A DNA stretch of 64,000 bases from NCBI RefSeq assembly GCF_014202315.1, contig NZ_JACHGN010000009.1, forward strand, positions 217,602-281,601, written 5' to 3'. This document shows positions 18,101-28,344 of the stretch, piece after piece. A model generated the notes under the pieces. The model made no database searches. It was not told the origin of the DNA and worked only from the letters and a program-made list of their open reading frames with translations. The DNA is from Thermocatellispora tengchongensis. Lineage in GTDB: Bacteria; Actinomycetota; Actinomycetes; Streptosporangiales; Streptosporangiaceae. Position 1 is the first letter of the stretch; every line of letters starts with the position of its first letter. A program made the translations under genes and the position numbers.

Positions 18101-20049
18101 CCATGGGCGTGGACGTGCAGACCACCGACTTCACCGTTGTCGGCATCGGCGACATGTCGGGCGACGTGTTCGGCAACGGCATGCTGCTGTCGGAGCACAT
18201 CCGGCTCGTGGCCGCGTTCGACCACCGGCACGTCTTCATCGACCCCGACCCCGACGCCGCCCGCTCGTACGCGGAACGCTCCAGGCTGTTCGCGCTCCCG
18301 CGCAGCTCCTGGGCCGACTACGACGCCTCGGCGATCTCGGCGGGCGGCGGCGTCTGGCCGCGTACGGCCAAGTCGATCCCGATCAGCGCCCAGGCCCGCG
18401 CCGCCCTCGGCATCGCCGACGGCGTGACCGCTATGGCCCCGAACGACCTGATCAGCGCGATCCTCAAGGCCCCGGTGGACCTGCTGTGGAACGGCGGCAT
18501 CGGGACCTACGTCAAGGCCACCTCCGAGACCCACGCCGACGCCGGCGACAAGGCCAACGACGCGCTGCGGATCAACGCCGCCGACCTGCGCTGCAAGGTC
18601 GTCGGCGAGGGCGGCAACCTCGGCCTGACCCAGCTCGCCCGGATCGAGTTCGCGCGCAACGGCGGCCTGATCAACACCGACTTCATCGACAACTCCGCCG
18701 GCGTGGACACCTCCGACCACGAGGTCAACATCAAGATCCTGCTGGACCGGGTGCGGCGCGACGGCGAGCTGACCGACAAGCAGCGCAACCAGCTCTTCCT
18801 CGACATGACCGACGAGGTGGCCAAGCTGGTGCTGCGCGACAACTACGCCCAGAACGTCGTGCTGGCGGCGGCGCGCAAGCAGGCGTCGTCCATGCTGCAC
18901 GTGCACGCCCGCTACCTGCGCAAGCTGGAGCGCGCCGGGCTGCTGAACCGGGAGCTGGAGCACCTGCCCTCGGACAAGGTCCTGGCCGAGCGGCGCCAGG
19001 CCGGGCTGGGCCTGACCGGGCCCGAGTTCGCCGTGCTGCTGGCCTACACCAAGCTGGTCGCCGACGCCGAACTGCTCGCCTCCGACCTGCCCGACGACCC
19101 GTACCTCGCGTCGTGGCTGGTGTCGTACTTCCCGTCGGCGCTGCGCGAGCGGCTGCGCCCGTACATGGACGCCCACCCGCTGCGGCGCGAGATCATCACC
19201 ACCGGCGTGGTGAACGACCTGGTCAACGCCGGCGGCACCACGTTCATGTTCCGGATCGCCGAGGAGACCGGCGCGTCCACGCCCGACATCGCCCGCGCGT
19301 ACCTCGTCGCGCGCGAGGTGTTCGACCTGCCCAGCTTCTGGCGGGCCGTCGAAGGGCTGGACAACAAGGTCGATACCGTGACCCAGCTCCGCATGCTCCT
19401 CGAAGGCCGCAAGCTCATCGAACGCGGCGCGCGGTGGCTGCTCGGCAACCGCCGCCCCCCGCTCGACCTGGCCTCCACGGTGACCTTCTTCGCCGAGGGC
19501 ATGAACGGCCTGCTGCCCCACCTGCCCAAGCTGCTCGCCGGGCCCGACCTGACCGCCTTCGAGGAGCGCAGAGACTCCTTCGTCGCGCAGGGCGTCCCGG
19601 AGGAGCTGGCCGAGCGCACCGCCGCCATGGTCCCGGCCTACTCCACCTTCGACCTGGTCGAGATCGCCTCCCACACCGGCCGCCCGGTCACCGAGGTGGC
19701 CGAGGTCTACTTCGACCTGGCCGCCCGGCTCCAGCTCTCCCGCCTGCGCGAGCGGGTCATCGCCCTGCCGCGCGACAACCGCTGGAACTCCATGGCCAGG
19801 GCCGCCCTCCGCGACGACCTGTACGCCGCGCACGCCGCCCTCACCCGCGACGTGCTGACCCACAGCAAGCCGGGCGTGGCCCCGGAGGAACGCCTGGCCC
19901 ACTGGACCGAGGCCAACTCGGCCGCGGTGGCCCGCTCCCGCCAGACCCTCTCGGAGATCTGGGAGAGCGACACCTTCGACCTGGCCACCCTGTCGGTCGC
20001 CCTCCGCGCCATCCGCACCCTGGTGAGCAGCAGCAGCCTGCCCGCCTGA
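15181..20049 (+). CDS. gdhB: NAD-specific glutamate dehydrogenase, large (about 180 kDa) type
   Basis: A 1622-residue enzyme that deaminates glutamate to 2-oxoglutarate with NAD. Long N-terminal regulatory regions (with ACT-like segments) precede the catalytic core. The core has the motif [17 protein letters not shown] (about 844-860) with the catalytic lysine, and the nucleotide-binding [18 protein letters not shown] long helical C-terminus follows. The ATG 15181 is chosen over 15142 because AAAGGAG lies just upstream. The codons for the catalytic motif are strikingly AT-rich compared with the rest. A terminator hairpin follows the stop. Confidence 0.95.
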   Translation: MPLEEAKDELLRSAATMCAQTPGSEHVGVEEALGYLRTYYRHVAPEDLLDRNPVDVYGPAMAHRQLAEHRPQGRALVRAYTPTLEENGWDPGHSVVEVVTDDMPFLVDSVTMELDRHQIGTHLVVHPQMRVRRDITGKMLGPGQDDVTGQITAESWMHLEIDRQADGEVLKRLESDLQRVLADVRYAVEDFPKMRALALQAAEDASVNPPPLEPAEVEDSLDLLRWLADGHFTFLGYREYRLEQSQDGETLRAVPGTGLGILRADKAGSDSFAAMPAELRAKAREKQMLIITKGNTRATVHRPAYLDYVGVKVFGADGEVVGERRFLGLFTHVAYNESISRIPVLRRKLAGVLAAAGLTPESHDGKDLIEELESFPRSELFQISVEELLPIARGVLRLRERKQLRLFLRRDDYGRYISCLIYLPRERYTTKIRLRMQEILMSALGGSTLDYSAMIGESALARLHVMIRGERGRPLPATGVDLEDLEVRLARATRSWEDDLVEAITELCSEEEAPALIRRYQAAFSEGYKADFPPRMAVADLRKLEALAGTPDEIALNLYEPYDAVEGERRLKIYRLERPISLSHVLPLLQRLGVEVVDERPYEVDRDNDPATKNAWIYDFGLRYKPSEQVPKEEFKGLFQDAFLALWRGEVEPDGFNALVLAAGLTWEEAGILRAYAKYLRQAGTTFSQQYMQHVLLGNVRLARLLVRLFEARLDPKRGEEVRDELCEALTEEILSALDDVASLDEDRILRAYLEMIQATLRTNYFQRDGAGRRKPYLALKFDPEAISVLPLPRPKFEIFVYSPRVEGVHLRFGKVARGGLRWSDRMEDYRTEILGLVKAQMVKNTVIVPTGSKGGFVVKRPPESGSREEVLAEGIACYRMFISGLLDLTDNLVDNQVVPPKDVVRRDGDDTYLVVAADKGTATFSDIANQVAQDYGFWLGDAFASGGSIGYDHKAMGITARGAWESVKYHFRTMGVDVQTTDFTVVGIGDMSGDVFGNGMLLSEHIRLVAAFDHRHVFIDPDPDAARSYAERSRLFALPRSSWADYDASAISAGGGVWPRTAKSIPISAQARAALGIADGVTAMAPNDLISAILKAPVDLLWNGGIGTYVKATSETHADAGDKANDALRINAADLRCKVVGEGGNLGLTQLARIEFARNGGLINTDFIDNSAGVDTSDHEVNIKILLDRVRRDGELTDKQRNQLFLDMTDEVAKLVLRDNYAQNVVLAAARKQASSMLHVHARYLRKLERAGLLNRELEHLPSDKVLAERRQAGLGLTGPEFAVLLAYTKLVADAELLASDLPDDPYLASWLVSYFPSALRERLRPYMDAHPLRREIITTGVVNDLVNAGGTTFMFRIAEETGASTPDIARAYLVAREVFDLPSFWRAVEGLDNKVDTVTQLRMLLEGRKLIERGARWLLGNRRPPLDLASTVTFFAEGMNGLLPHLPKLLAGPDLTAFEERRDSFVAQGVPEELAERTAAMVPAYSTFDLVEIASHTGRPVTEVAEVYFDLAARLQLSRLRERVIALPRDNRWNSMARAALRDDLYAAHAALTRDVLTHSKPGVAPEERLAHWTEANSAAVARSRQTLSEIWESDTFDLATLSVALRAIRTLVSSSSLPA

Positions 20050-20064
20050 AGCCGTCGCAGCGCC

Positions 20065-20095
20065 GTTCCTGGGCGAGCCCCGCTCGCCCAGGAAC
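20065..20095. terminator. Bidirectional intrinsic terminator
   Basis: GTTCCTGGGCGAG pairs perfectly with CTCGCCCAGGAAC over 13 bases with a five-base loop. It lies between the convergent stops of the dehydrogenase and the lipoprotein gene and could end both transcripts. There is no strong T-tract. Confidence 0.75.
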
Positions 20096-20099
20096 CCGG

Positions 20100-21194
20100 C
20101 TAGCGGCCGGTGACCCTGGTGACCGCGCCTTCGTAGGCGATGACCTCGGCCGGTTCGTGCTTGTCGCGGGGCGGGACCAGGCTGGCGTACTGGTGGGTCT
20201 CGATGATGCGCAGTTCGTTGGAGACCGCCTGGTCGTTGGCGGCCCAGCGGGCGTTCTCGGGGACCTCGATCCAGGGGGCGCTGGGCAGGCGGGCGGTGAG
20301 GGTGGTCGTGCGGGTCATCTCGTACGACACCAGCGCGCCGCCGTCCTCGGTGCGCAGGGCGAAGATGGGCGACTGGGTGGCGCTGAAGATCGAGTCGTAG
20401 TCGAGGCCGTCGTGCCGGGCCTGCTGCTTCTCCTCGGCGATCTCGTCGGAGTAGCCCGTGGTGTAGGGGCCCGGCTCGATCAGGCCGGCCGAGAAGCCCT
20501 TGGAGCCCTCCTCGGCCACGGTGGCGTGCAGCGGCGGCATGAGCTGGGGGCTGACGCCGATGGTCTCGTCACGGCTGGGCAGCGCGGTGGCGTAGCCGTC
20601 GGCGTCGAGGGCCACCTCGGGCGGGTCGGCGCCGTCCAGCAGCAGGGAGCCGAAGCTGAGCTGCCAGCGCGCCTCGTCGTCCTGCTTCATCAGCGTGAGC
20701 AGGGCCGTACGGGACTCCGAGCCGCGCACCGCCTTGCCCGCGGCCCCGGAGCCGCCCTCGGCCTCACGGCCGGTGCGCCGCACGACGGCGGTGAACCAGT
20801 ACGGCGCGCGTTCCAGCCGCGGCACGTACACGTCCTCCACCTGCCAGGCGTAGCGGGCCGGCCGCAGGCCCGTGGAACGGTACGCCGCGATGGTCAGCGC
20901 CGCCTGGCCGTCGCGGGCCAGCGACAGCGCCATGCGCAGATCGCCGCCCGCGCGCAGCACGTCGTCGGTGGCGAGGTAGCGCTCGACGGCCTCGCGCGCC
21001 TCTTCCTGCGTGAGCGCGGGGCCCGGGGACGGCGAGGGGCTCGCGCTCTGCGCGGTGGTGGCCGCCACCGGGGTGGGGCTGCCGCGGCCCGGCGGCCCGG
21101 AGGAGCCGGTGCACCCGGTGAGACCGGCCAGGACGGCCGCGACCACGGTGATCACGGCGGGCAGGAACGCCCGCCGCCGACCGCAAGCTCGCAC
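20100..21194 (-). CDS. Conserved lipoprotein of unknown function (DUF8094-like)
   Basis: A 364-residue secreted lipoprotein: the signal peptide ends in the lipobox LTGC (Cys28), followed by a Ser/Pro/Thr linker and a soluble domain. The GTG start at 21194 follows GGAGG. The soluble part has no motif that I recognise as an enzyme; the family assignment is from memory of actinobacterial proteins next to prfB. It diverges from prfB and converges with the glutamate dehydrogenase gene. Confidence 0.75.
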   Translation of the reverse strand: MRACGRRRAFLPAVITVVAAVLAGLTGCTGSSGPPGRGSPTPVAATTAQSASPSPSPGPALTQEEAREAVERYLATDDVLRAGGDLRMALSLARDGQAALTIAAYRSTGLRPARYAWQVEDVYVPRLERAPYWFTAVVRRTGREAEGGSGAAGKAVRGSESRTALLTLMKQDDEARWQLSFGSLLLDGADPPEVALDADGYATALPSRDETIGVSPQLMPPLHATVAEEGSKGFSAGLIEPGPYTTGYSDEIAEEKQQARHDGLDYDSIFSATQSPIFALRTEDGGALVSYEMTRTTTLTARLPSAPWIEVPENARWAANDQAVSNELRIIETHQYASLVPPRDKHEPAEVIAYEGAVTRVTGR

Positions 21195-21321
21195 GCCGCC
21201 TCCGTCCTACGCTCACGTTTTCTTGGCGTTTGTAGCCGAATATCCGGCACGGGAGCGTCCATTGTCCGGGTCGTACCCCCGTATCACCCCGCGGGGGTTC
21301 ATGTTAAGCCCTGCGTGGTGC

Positions 21322-21349
21322 CTGACAGGGGTCAGAGGTCGCGTACGCT
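21322..21349 (+). promoter_or_regulatory. Promoter of prfB, leaderless type
   Basis: CTGACA (21322-21327), a 16-base spacer and TACGCT (21344-21349). The -10 box ends seven bases before the GTG, so the message probably begins at or next to the start codon. Confidence 0.7.
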
Positions 21350-21356
21350 TGCAACC

Positions 21357-22472
21357 GTGGCAGCCATCGACCCGGCAGAAGAGATCAACGAGCTGAGAAG
21401 CACGCTGAAGGGCGTTCAGGACGTGCTCGACCTCGACGCTATGCGCAAGCAGATCGCCGAGCTGGAGGAGCAGGTTGCCGCGCCCGACCTCTGGAACGAC
21501 CCCGAGCAGGCGCAGAAGGTCACCAGCAGGCTCTCGCACATGCAGGCGGAGCTGAACCGCGTAGACGGCCTGGCCGGCAGGCTGGAGGACCTCGCGGTGC
21601 TCTACGAGCTGGCCGAGGCCGAGGACGACGCCGACACGCGCGAGGAGGCCGACCGCGAGCTGGCGTCCCTGCGCGCCGACGTGAGCGCGCTGGAGGTCCG
21701 CACCCTGCTGTCCGGCGAGTACGACGCGCGCGAGGCCCTGGTCACGATCAACTCCCAGGCGGGCGGCGTCGACGCGGCCGACTGGGCGCAGATGCTGCTG
21801 CGGATGTACCTGCGGTGGGCCGAGCGCAAGGGCTACGCCACGGAGGTCTACGAGACCTCCTACGCCGAGGAGGCCGGCATCAAGTCGGCCACGTTCACGG
21901 TCAAGGCGCCGTACGCCTACGGCACCCTCCGCGGCGAGCACGGCACCCACCGCCTGGTGCGGATCAGCCCGTTCGACAACCAGGGCCGCCGCCAGACCTC
22001 CTTCGCCGGCGTGGACGTCGTGCCGGTCGTGGAGCAGACCGACCACATCGACATCAACGAGGACGACATCCGCGTGGACGTCTACCGGTCCTCGGGTCCG
22101 GGCGGCCAGGGCGTCAACACCACCGACTCCGCCGTCCGGCTGACCCACATCCCCACCGGGATCGTGGTCTCCTGCCAGAACGAGCGCTCCCAGCTCCAGA
22201 ACAAGGCCACCGCGATGGCGGTCCTCCAGGCCAAGCTGCTGGAGCGCAAGCGCCAGGAGGAGGCCGAGAAGATGTCGGAGCTGCGCGGCGAGGCCACCAC
22301 CTCCTGGGGCACCCAGATCCGCAACTACGTCCTGCACCCGTACCAGATCGTCAAGGACCTGCGCACCAACGTCGAGGCCGGCAACCCGGGCGCCGTCCTC
22401 GACGGCGAACTCGACGAGTTCATCGAGGCCGAGATCCGCTGGATGCGCCGCCAGGAGGCCGGCCAGAACTGA
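21357..22472 (+). CDS. prfB: Peptide chain release factor 2
   Basis: A 371-residue class I release factor reading UGA and [21 protein letters not shown] holds the GGQ that triggers peptidyl-tRNA hydrolysis, and [14 protein letters not shown] holds the SPF codon-recognition motif of RF2. The frame is continuous, so it lacks the programmed frameshift that controls prfB in many bacteria. GTG 21357 comes directly after a leaderless promoter and has no ribosome site. Confidence 0.97.
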   Translation: MAAIDPAEEINELRSTLKGVQDVLDLDAMRKQIAELEEQVAAPDLWNDPEQAQKVTSRLSHMQAELNRVDGLAGRLEDLAVLYELAEAEDDADTREEADRELASLRADVSALEVRTLLSGEYDAREALVTINSQAGGVDAADWAQMLLRMYLRWAERKGYATEVYETSYAEEAGIKSATFTVKAPYAYGTLRGEHGTHRLVRISPFDNQGRRQTSFAGVDVVPVVEQTDHIDINEDDIRVDVYRSSGPGGQGVNTTDSAVRLTHIPTGIVVSCQNERSQLQNKATAMAVLQAKLLERKRQEEAEKMSELRGEATTSWGTQIRNYVLHPYQIVKDLRTNVEAGNPGAVLDGELDEFIEAEIRWMRRQEAGQN

Positions 22473-22530
22473 TCCGCCGGGTCGGCTTGATCCGCCGGAT
22501 CGGCCGGACCCTCCGGATCGGCCAGGTCGG

Positions 22531-22549
22531 CCAGACCATTTCGGTCTGG
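22531..22549 (+). terminator. Short hairpin after prfB
   Basis: CCAGACC pairs with GGTCTGG across the loop ATTTC. It lies 58 bases after the prfB stop and could act as a weak terminator. Confidence 0.5.
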
Positions 22550-22625
22550 ATCGGCCGGCAGTGAGCGGCCGGGGCACGGGTCCGCGTGCCCACGCGCCAT
22601 CCCGCTCACCCCCGCGCACGGCCCT

Positions 22626-22995
22626 CGCCGGTCCCGCTCAGCACCCGTGGATCCAGCCCCCGCCGGTCCCGCTGAGCCTCGCGCGCCTCGCCCCTTGGGG
22701 TCGCGCCGAGGCCCGTGCACCAAATCTCCCGCCCGGTTCCCCGCCCAGCGCCGGTGCACCGAATCCCCGCCGATCCCGGTCGGCGGCGGTGCGCCCGGCC
22801 TCCCGCCGGTTCCGTTCAACCCCCGCGCGCCCAGCTCCCCGGGGGCGAGCCCGGCGCCTGTGCACCCAGTCCCCGCCAGTCCCGCCCGGCATCCGCGCAC
22901 CCGGCCGTCGCCGGTCCCGGCGCGGGCTTGGACCCGCCGGTCTCGCCTCACCCCGGCCGGGCGCGCGCAGCCTCCGTGCCGGTCCCGCTCGGCTC
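22626..22995. repeat. Degenerate repeat array with core CGCCGGTCCCGCTCAGC
   Basis: About nine diverged copies of a core like CGCCGGTCCCGCTCAGC (for example 22626-22642 and 22661-22677) are spaced 35-70 bases apart. Several are followed by a second shared piece like GTGCACCGAATCCCC. The period is irregular, so this is an old or drifting array rather than a clean tandem repeat. Confidence 0.5.
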
Positions 22996-23130
22996 CGGCC
23001 GTCCCATGCGGCCTCGGTCACCGCCGTCCAGACTCAGCCTCGGCCACCGTCGTGCAGCCGCAGCCCTGGCCTGCGCCGAGCCATGGGCAGGCCCAGCCTC
23101 GGCCTTCGCCCGCCGTGGGCGGCCCCGGGC

Positions 23131-23322
23131 TCAGCCTCCGGCGAGGTGCTTGAGGGCGAGGGTGAGGAAGAGCAGGGCGATGAGCACCATGACCACAAGT
23201 GCCGGGGAGATCCCGCCCCATCCCTGGTCGTGGAGTTTCTCGCGTCCCGCCCGGCACACCGGGCACCGCCCCTCGACCACCGGCCCGGCACACTGGGCAC
23301 AGATCAAGTGTTCGCAGCTCAT
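23131..23322 (-). CDS. Small zinc-ribbon membrane protein
   Basis: A 63-residue protein with two cysteine pairs, CAQC (8-11) and CPVC (20-23), forming a likely zinc ribbon. One membrane helix follows at about 40-60 (ALVVMVLIALLFLTLAL). The ATG at 23322 follows GGGGAG on the minus strand. It diverges from ftsE. Function is unknown; such proteins can anchor or sense at the membrane. Confidence 0.7.
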   Translation of the reverse strand: MSCEHLICAQCAGPVVEGRCPVCRAGREKLHDQGWGGISPALVVMVLIALLFLTLALKHLAGG

Positions 23323-23403
23323 GCCGCGCTCCCCTCAGCTTTGCCGTACCTGTGACGACCGCCGATTGTTTTGTTTCCGTTATGGACGTTCCATGCCAGT
23401 GTT

Positions 23404-23415
23404 CCCCCTAGACTG
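23404..23415 (+). promoter_or_regulatory. First copy of CCCCCTAGACTG, candidate promoter upstream of ftsE
   Basis: This 12-base element, containing the -10-like TAGACT, is repeated exactly at 23513-23524. Two promoters in series are one explanation. Confidence 0.4.
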
Positions 23416-23512
23416 TGCTCTGGCCAACCGGAACGTCGATCAAGGGTAAAGATCTGCGCTCCCGGCGGGCGAGCGGCGGGAAGTGGCCTCTACCACCCCC
23501 GCGACCGTCCTA

Positions 23513-23524
23513 CCCCCTAGACTG
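23513..23524 (+). promoter_or_regulatory. Second copy of CCCCCTAGACTG next to the ftsE start
   Basis: TAGACT (23518-23523) lies 19 bases before the GTG of ftsE. It duplicates the element 109 bases upstream. Confidence 0.45.
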
Positions 23525-23542
23525 GCATGCCGTGATGCGCCC

Positions 23543-24232
23543 GTGATCCATTTCGATAACGTCTCCAAGGTCTACGCGAACCAGAACCGCCCCGCGCTCG
23601 ACCACGTAAGCGTCGATGTCGACAAGGGCGAGTTCGTGTTCCTCGTCGGCCCCTCGGGGTCCGGCAAGTCGACCTTCCTGCGCCTGATCTTGAAGGAGGA
23701 GAAGCCCAACTCCGGCTCGATCCACGTGGCCGGCAAGGACCTCTCCCGCCTGTCCAACTTCAAGGTCCCCCACTTGCGCCGCCGCATCGGCTGCGTCTTC
23801 CAGGACTTCCGCCTGCTGCCGAACAAGAACGTCTACGAGAACGTCGCGTTCGCGCTGGAGGTCATCGGAAAGCCGCGGCGGTTCATCCGAAAGGTCGTGC
23901 CCGAGGTCGTCGAACTGGTCGGCCTGGAGGGCAAGGCCCATCGCATGCCGGACGAGCTCTCCGGTGGCGAGCAGCAGCGGGTCGCCATGGCCCGCGCGTT
24001 CGTCAACCGGCCGATGATCCTCCTCGCGGACGAGCCCACCGGCAACATCGACCCCGCGACGAGCATCGGCATCATGAAGGTGCTCGACCGGATCAACAGG
24101 ACCGGCACCACGGTCGTCATGGCCACCCACGACGCGGCGATCGTCGACTCCATGCGCAAGCGCGTGGTCGAGCTAGAGGACGGCAAAATCGTCCGGGACC
24201 AGTCGCGCGGCGTCTACGGACAGGCATACTGA
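23543..24232 (+). CDS. ftsE: Cell division ATP-binding protein FtsE
   Basis: A 229-residue ABC ATPase with Walker [11 protein letters not shown]-loop VFQDFRLL, signature [14 protein letters not shown], Walker [13 protein letters not shown] and the H-loop ATHD. With FtsX it links the divisome to peptidoglycan hydrolases. GTG 23543 starts the conserved [11 protein letters not shown] segment; the upstream in-frame ATG at 23483 would add 20 non-conserved residues. It is 36 bases before ftsX in one operon. Confidence 0.96.
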   Translation: MIHFDNVSKVYANQNRPALDHVSVDVDKGEFVFLVGPSGSGKSTFLRLILKEEKPNSGSIHVAGKDLSRLSNFKVPHLRRRIGCVFQDFRLLPNKNVYENVAFALEVIGKPRRFIRKVVPEVVELVGLEGKAHRMPDELSGGEQQRVAMARAFVNRPMILLADEPTGNIDPATSIGIMKVLDRINRTGTTVVMATHDAAIVDSMRKRVVELEDGKIVRDQSRGVYGQAY

Positions 24233-24268
24233 CCGACCAGAACCCGGGACGAGAGCAACAGGAAGAGC

Positions 24269-25177
24269 ATGCGGGCGAACTTCATCTTCTCCGAGGTCTG
24301 GATCGGCCTCCGCCGCAACCTCACGATGACCATCGCCGTCGTCGTCACGGTTGCCATCGGCATGGCGCTGCTGGGCGTCGGTCTGATGATCAACGCCCAG
24401 GTCTCCAACATGAAGGACTTCTGGTCCGACAAGGTCGAGGTCTCGGTCTTCCTGTGCGGCAAGGACGACCCGTTCCCGGCCTGCAAGAACAGCGGCGGGG
24501 TCAACGAGCAGGAGAAGCAGACGCTCCTGGCCCAGATCAAGTCGCTGCCCCAGGTCGAGAACGTCACGTTCGAGAACCAGGCCGCCGCCTACGAGAACTT
24601 CAAAGCCCAGTACGGCGCCGACTCCGTGCTCGTCTCGGCGGTCAAGGTCGAGGACATGCCGGAGTCCTTCCGGGTCAAGCTGAAGGACCCCGAGGCGTAC
24701 GGCTCGGTGATCGAACAGTTGAGGGGCGCGCCCGGCGTGTCCAACGTGGTCAACCAGCAGGACATCCTGGAGAGGTTCTTCGGGCTGCTGGAGCGGCTGC
24801 GCTGGGCGGCCCTGGTCATCGCGCTGATCCTGGTGTTCGCGGCCATCCTGCTGATCGGCAACACCGTACGGCTCTCGGCGTACAACCGGCGCCGTGAGAC
24901 CGGGATCATGCGCCTCGTCGGCGCCTCCAACCTCTACATCCAGCTCCCCTTCGTGATGGAGGGCGTCATCGCGGGGCTGATCGGCGGGGTGGTGGCGGCC
25001 ACCCTGCTGATCATCTCCAAGGTGTTCCTGTTCGAGAGCGTGCAGGCGTACCTGCCGGGCAACAGCCAGCTCGGCTGGGACGACGTCGCCTCGGTGATCA
25101 CGCTGACGATGATCGTCGGCGTGGTGATCTGCGTGCTCGCCTCGTTCGTGACGCTCCGCCGCTACCTGAGGGTGTGA
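24269..25177 (+). CDS. ftsX: Cell division protein FtsX
   Basis: A 302-residue membrane partner of FtsE. A helix at about 20-42 is followed by a large outer domain (45-170) that contains a Cys pair (LCGKDDPFPACKN), and then three helices at about 180-205, 230-255 and 270-292. In other bacteria the outer domain contacts peptidoglycan hydrolases. AGGAAG precedes the ATG. Confidence 0.95.
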   Translation: MRANFIFSEVWIGLRRNLTMTIAVVVTVAIGMALLGVGLMINAQVSNMKDFWSDKVEVSVFLCGKDDPFPACKNSGGVNEQEKQTLLAQIKSLPQVENVTFENQAAAYENFKAQYGADSVLVSAVKVEDMPESFRVKLKDPEAYGSVIEQLRGAPGVSNVVNQQDILERFFGLLERLRWAALVIALILVFAAILLIGNTVRLSAYNRRRETGIMRLVGASNLYIQLPFVMEGVIAGLIGGVVAATLLIISKVFLFESVQAYLPGNSQLGWDDVASVITLTMIVGVVICVLASFVTLRRYLRV

Positions 25178-25217
25178 CCCCGTGCCGCTCGTAGCGGCGG
25201 ACCCTCCGAGACGCCGG

Positions 25218-25223
25218 TAGGCT
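25218..25223 (+). promoter_or_regulatory. -10 box TAGGCT of a leaderless smpB promoter
   Basis: TAGGCT ends seven bases before ATG 25231, so smpB may have its own leaderless transcript besides read-through from ftsEX. Confidence 0.5.
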
Positions 25224-25230
25224 CGGAAGC

Positions 25231-25698
25231 ATGCCACGTGAGACCGGGCGCAAGCTCATCGCCCAGAACAAGCGTGCCCGCCACGACTACCACATCGAGG
25301 ACACCTACGAAGCGGGCATCGTGCTGCAGGGCACCGAGGTGAAGTCCCTCCGGGCCGGCCGGGCCTCGCTGGTCGACGGTTACGCGACGGTCAAGGACGG
25401 GGAGGTGTGGATGATCAACGTGCACATCCCCGAGTACTCCCAGGGCACCTGGACCAACCACGCCGCCCGGCGCACCCGCAAGCTGCTGCTGCACCGCAAG
25501 GAGATCGACAAGCTCGTCCAGAAGACCAAGGAGGGCGGCCTCACCCTGGTCCCGCTCTCGCTGTACTTCAAGGACGGGCGGGCCAAGGTGGAGCTGGGGC
25601 TCGCGCGGGGCAAGAAGGACTGGGACAAGCGGCACACTCTGATGGAGCAGCAGGCCAAGCGGGAGATGGCCCGCGCGCTGCGGTACAGGAACAGGTGA
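25231..25698 (+). CDS. smpB: SsrA-binding protein SmpB
   Basis: A 155-residue RNA-binding protein that brings tmRNA to stalled ribosomes. It shows the family's start ([29 protein letters not shown]), a central YSQGTW segment and the basic C-tail [24 protein letters not shown]. Its partner RNA is encoded 2.7 kb downstream. The next gene overlaps its stop by four bases. Confidence 0.97.
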   Translation: MPRETGRKLIAQNKRARHDYHIEDTYEAGIVLQGTEVKSLRAGRASLVDGYATVKDGEVWMINVHIPEYSQGTWTNHAARRTRKLLLHRKEIDKLVQKTKEGGLTLVPLSLYFKDGRAKVELGLARGKKDWDKRHTLMEQQAKREMARALRYRNR

Positions 25699-27713
25699 TC
25701 GTGTCGGCGGTCGTACGACGGGCCGGAAGGGCCGTGGGCCGGGGCAGGAGGACGGTCGCGGCGGCGCTCACGTTCGCCGTGACGGCGCCGATGTTGTCCG
25801 CCTGCTTCGAGGAGCCCACGGCCCACCAGGCCGTACGTGACTTCCTCGTGGGCTGGCAGTCGGGTGACTACACGCTGGCCGCACGGCGTACCGACGGCGA
25901 CCCCAAGGCGGTCGCCAAGGCCCTGGCCGACGTACGCCTCCAGCTCGACGCCGCGTCGTTCCGGTTCAACCTGACCGGGATCACCCGGCAGGGCAACGCG
26001 TCCACCGCCGGCTTCCGGGCCGAGGTGGACCTCGGCGAGAACAACCCGCTGTGGGTCTACGACGGCAAGCTGCCGCTGCACCTCGTCGGCGGCGAGTGGA
26101 AGGTGCGCTGGTCGCCCAGCGTGCTGCACCCGCAGCTCAAGGAGGGGCAGCGCTTCGCCGTCGATCCCACCTCCGACGGCCGGCAGCCGGTCGTCGATCG
26201 CAACGGCGATCCCCTCCAGCGCAACGCCACCCTGTACGTCGCGGGCGTCACCCCCGCCACGGTGAAGGACGCGGCGCGCGTCTGCGAGGAGCTGTCGCGG
26301 GTCACCGGGTTCGCCCAGGACCGGCTGCTCAGCCGCATCCAGTCGGCCCCGCCCAGCTCGTTCGTGCCCCTGGTCACCTTCGGACGCCGCAAGTTCGCCC
26401 AGCTTCAGGCGAAGCTGGAGGCCATCGACGGCATCAAGATCGACACGCAGGAGGAGCCGGTCGCGCCCGACGCGCCGCGCCAGATCGTCGGCACGGTCAG
26501 CGCGGTCACCCCCGAGAGCGAGCAGCAGCTCGGCGGCCCGCAGCGCGCCGGCGACTCCATCGGGCTCAACGGCCTGCAGAAGGCCTACCAGGACCAGCTC
26601 ACCGGCGCCACCGGCACCCGCGTGATCACCCTGGACCTCAAGACCGACCAGGAGGTCGCCGAGCTGGCCAAGTGGCCCGGCCGCGCCACCGCCTCCGTGG
26701 CCACCACCATCGACTCCCGGCTGCAGCAGGCCGCCGAGCTGGCGGTCGCCGGCACCCGGCCGGTCGCCCTGGTCGCGGTCAAGGCGTCCACCGGCGAGAT
26801 CTACGCCGTCGCCACCAAGGACTACCACCAGGAGAAGGACGCCCTGGCCGGCAAGTTCCCGGCCGGCAGCGCCTTCTCGGTGGTGGCCGCCGACGCGATG
26901 CTCAAGGCGGGCGTCGATCCCAAGCAGAAGGTCCCCTGCCCGCCGCAGCGCACGGTCGGCGGCGCCCGGTTCCAGCAGCCCACGATCCCCGGCCAGACCA
27001 CGACCACCGGCCAGACCACCACCCCGAACGCCGACCCGAACTCCACCCCGAACGCCGACCCGAACACCGGCCAGACCACGGGGCAGACGACGGGCCAGAC
27101 CACCCAGTCCGCCCGCACCGCCTCCACCACGGTGCGCGGCGCCTTCGCCATGGGCTGCGTCACCGCCCTGGCCGCCATGGCCCGCCGCGTGGACGCCTCT
27201 GCCCTGGCCGCGAGCGCGGCGGCGTACGGGATCGGCAGCAAGTGGCAGCTCCCGCTGCGGTCCTACACCGGCCAGATGCCCAAGATGCTCACCGACGCCG
27301 GCAAGGCCAAGGCCGTGGTCGGCCAGAACGTCAAGGTCAGCCCGCTCACCATGGCCCTGGTCGCGGGCGCGGTCAAGAGCGGCACCTGGCACCCCCCGAC
27401 CCTGGTCACCTCACCCGCGTCCCCCGACCCCACCGCCGAGGTCGTCCCGGTCCAGCAGCCCACCCCCATCCGCCTCGACTCCAAGGTCGTCGCCCAGCTC
27501 CGCACCATGATGCGCATGGGCGTCACCTCCGGCTCCGCCGCCACCGCCAACGCCTCCGGCGCCCCGGTTTACGGCATCGCCTCCACCCCCACCGACAACA
27601 TCTCCTGGTTCATCGGCTGGCAGGGCGACGTGGCGATCGCCGTCATGGCCAACGGCACCGACCCGGCGGCGGTCGCGGGCCGCTTCTTCCACAACGCCCA
27701 CTCCACCTCGTGA
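25695..27713 (+). CDS. Penicillin-binding-protein-like lipoprotein with degenerate catalytic motifs
   Basis: A 672-residue lipoprotein (lipobox LSAC, Cys37) with a MecA-type NTF2-like N-domain (about 40-150), a dimerisation region and a transpeptidase-like C-domain. All three catalytic motifs have changed: SxxK is SAFS at 392-395, SxN is GCV at 487-489 and KTG is IAS at 628-630. The surrounding fold sequence is still recognisable. A Thr/Gln/Asn/Pro linker with GQTT repeats (about 430-475) is inserted in the transpeptidase domain. It is therefore likely a non-catalytic cell-wall or beta-lactam-binding scaffold. GTG 25695 overlaps smpB by four bases; GTG 25701 is an alternative. Confidence 0.85.
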   Translation: MIVSAVVRRAGRAVGRGRRTVAAALTFAVTAPMLSACFEEPTAHQAVRDFLVGWQSGDYTLAARRTDGDPKAVAKALADVRLQLDAASFRFNLTGITRQGNASTAGFRAEVDLGENNPLWVYDGKLPLHLVGGEWKVRWSPSVLHPQLKEGQRFAVDPTSDGRQPVVDRNGDPLQRNATLYVAGVTPATVKDAARVCEELSRVTGFAQDRLLSRIQSAPPSSFVPLVTFGRRKFAQLQAKLEAIDGIKIDTQEEPVAPDAPRQIVGTVSAVTPESEQQLGGPQRAGDSIGLNGLQKAYQDQLTGATGTRVITLDLKTDQEVAELAKWPGRATASVATTIDSRLQQAAELAVAGTRPVALVAVKASTGEIYAVATKDYHQEKDALAGKFPAGSAFSVVAADAMLKAGVDPKQKVPCPPQRTVGGARFQQPTIPGQTTTTGQTTTPNADPNSTPNADPNTGQTTGQTTGQTTQSARTASTTVRGAFAMGCVTALAAMARRVDASALAASAAAYGIGSKWQLPLRSYTGQMPKMLTDAGKAKAVVGQNVKVSPLTMALVAGAVKSGTWHPPTLVTSPASPDPTAEVVPVQQPTPIRLDSKVVAQLRTMMRMGVTSGSAATANASGAPVYGIASTPTDNISWFIGWQGDVAIAVMANGTDPAAVAGRFFHNAHSTS

Positions 27714-27777
27714 CGCACAGCGAAAAAGTCATCACGCTGCGCAACCATGGTGCCCCCTCCCGGCGTCTCTCTATATG

Positions 27778-27808
27778 ACTGGGCCGCTTGGGGGGTTGCG
27801 GCCCCAGT
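27778..27808 (+). terminator. Probable terminator hairpin after the PBP-like gene
   Basis: ACTGGGCCGC pairs with GCGGCCCCAGT with one bulged C; the loop is G/T-rich. It lies 65 bases after the stop. Confidence 0.45.
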
Positions 27809-27876
27809 CGAGTGACGAGACAGGGCCTCATCTCGGGGGAAGCCCTGCCGTCCAGACCGGCGACACCCTGCCGGTC

Positions 27877-27910
27877 ACCGGGATCGCGTGCCAAGCGCCG
27901 CGATCCCGGT
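27877..27910. repeat. Perfect 12-bp inverted repeat
   Basis: ACCGGGATCGCG and CGCGATCCCGGT are exact complements across a 10-base loop, and TTCATAT follows. It could be a second terminator or a structured RNA element. Confidence 0.5.
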
Positions 27911-28165
27911 TTCATATGTACGCCCAGAGCCCGCGTACCGATGTGCGCGACCACCCCGGCCGTACGGGAGTGATGCCGCCCGACGGGCGGCCGAGAGCGG
28001 CGCGCCCGCAGGGGCGGGTAGGCGTGGCGGCCACATGCGGGAGTGTCGAGGCCGGGATGTGCTCAGCGCGGCGCGTGGCGGGGCTGGGAATGGGTGGTGG
28101 TGGCCCTGGGACACCTGCGAGCCCAGAGGCAGCACGGCTGGGGACCGGTAGGGCGGTGTGACGTA

Positions 28166-28226
28166 GGGCGCCACCGCGCAGGGCGGCGCAGGGCGCCACC
28201 GCGCAGGGCGCCACCAGCGCAGGGCG
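28166..28226. repeat. 20-bp direct repeat, two exact copies and one imperfect
   Basis: GGGCGCCACCGCGCAGGGCG occurs at 28166-28185 and 28191-28210, and a third copy with one inserted base overlaps at 28206-28226. Confidence 0.75.
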
Positions 28227-28250
28227 AGCGGTGAGGCCGAGCAACGCCGG

Positions 28251-28277
28251 GACGGCGCCGAGACGGCGCCGAGACGG
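28251..28277. repeat. 11-bp tandem repeat
   Basis: GACGGCGCCGA is repeated in tandem at 28251-28261 and 28262-28272, followed by a partial third copy GACGG. Confidence 0.7.
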
Positions 28278-28344
28278 TGTGGCTCACCGGGCTCGGGGCG
28301 GGCGGGAGGGGGCGCTGAAGAGGGGCGGGGGGCGGGGAATTCGG

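Larger units (their letters stand above)
22473..23130. other. Intergenic region of 658 bases with hairpin and degenerate repeats
   Basis: No credible gene is present between prfB and the zinc-ribbon gene. The left end holds short near-repeats of GATCCGCCGG and the terminator at 22531. From about 22626 to 22995 a degenerate repeat runs. Open frames exist on both strands, but they are proline/arginine-rich, mutually overlapping and lack ribosome sites, as expected from GC bias. Confidence 0.6.

Noticed and set aside
16552-19902. Open frame of 1116 codons antisense to glutamate dehydrogenase
   Set aside because: It is rich in Arg, Gly, His and Gln with no conserved motif and lies opposite a fully conserved enzyme; long antisense frames are expected at this GC content.
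21357-21440. Programmed frameshift in prfB
   Set aside because: The reading frame is continuous from GTG with no in-frame early TGA.
22626-22995. CRISPR array
   Set aside because: Repeats are diverged and irregularly spaced, no cas genes are nearby, and no array with uniform repeats and spacers exists in the window.
22561-23449. Overlapping proline/arginine-rich frames after prfB
   Set aside because: Open in several frames on both strands, no good ribosome site, and they follow the degenerate DNA repeat.
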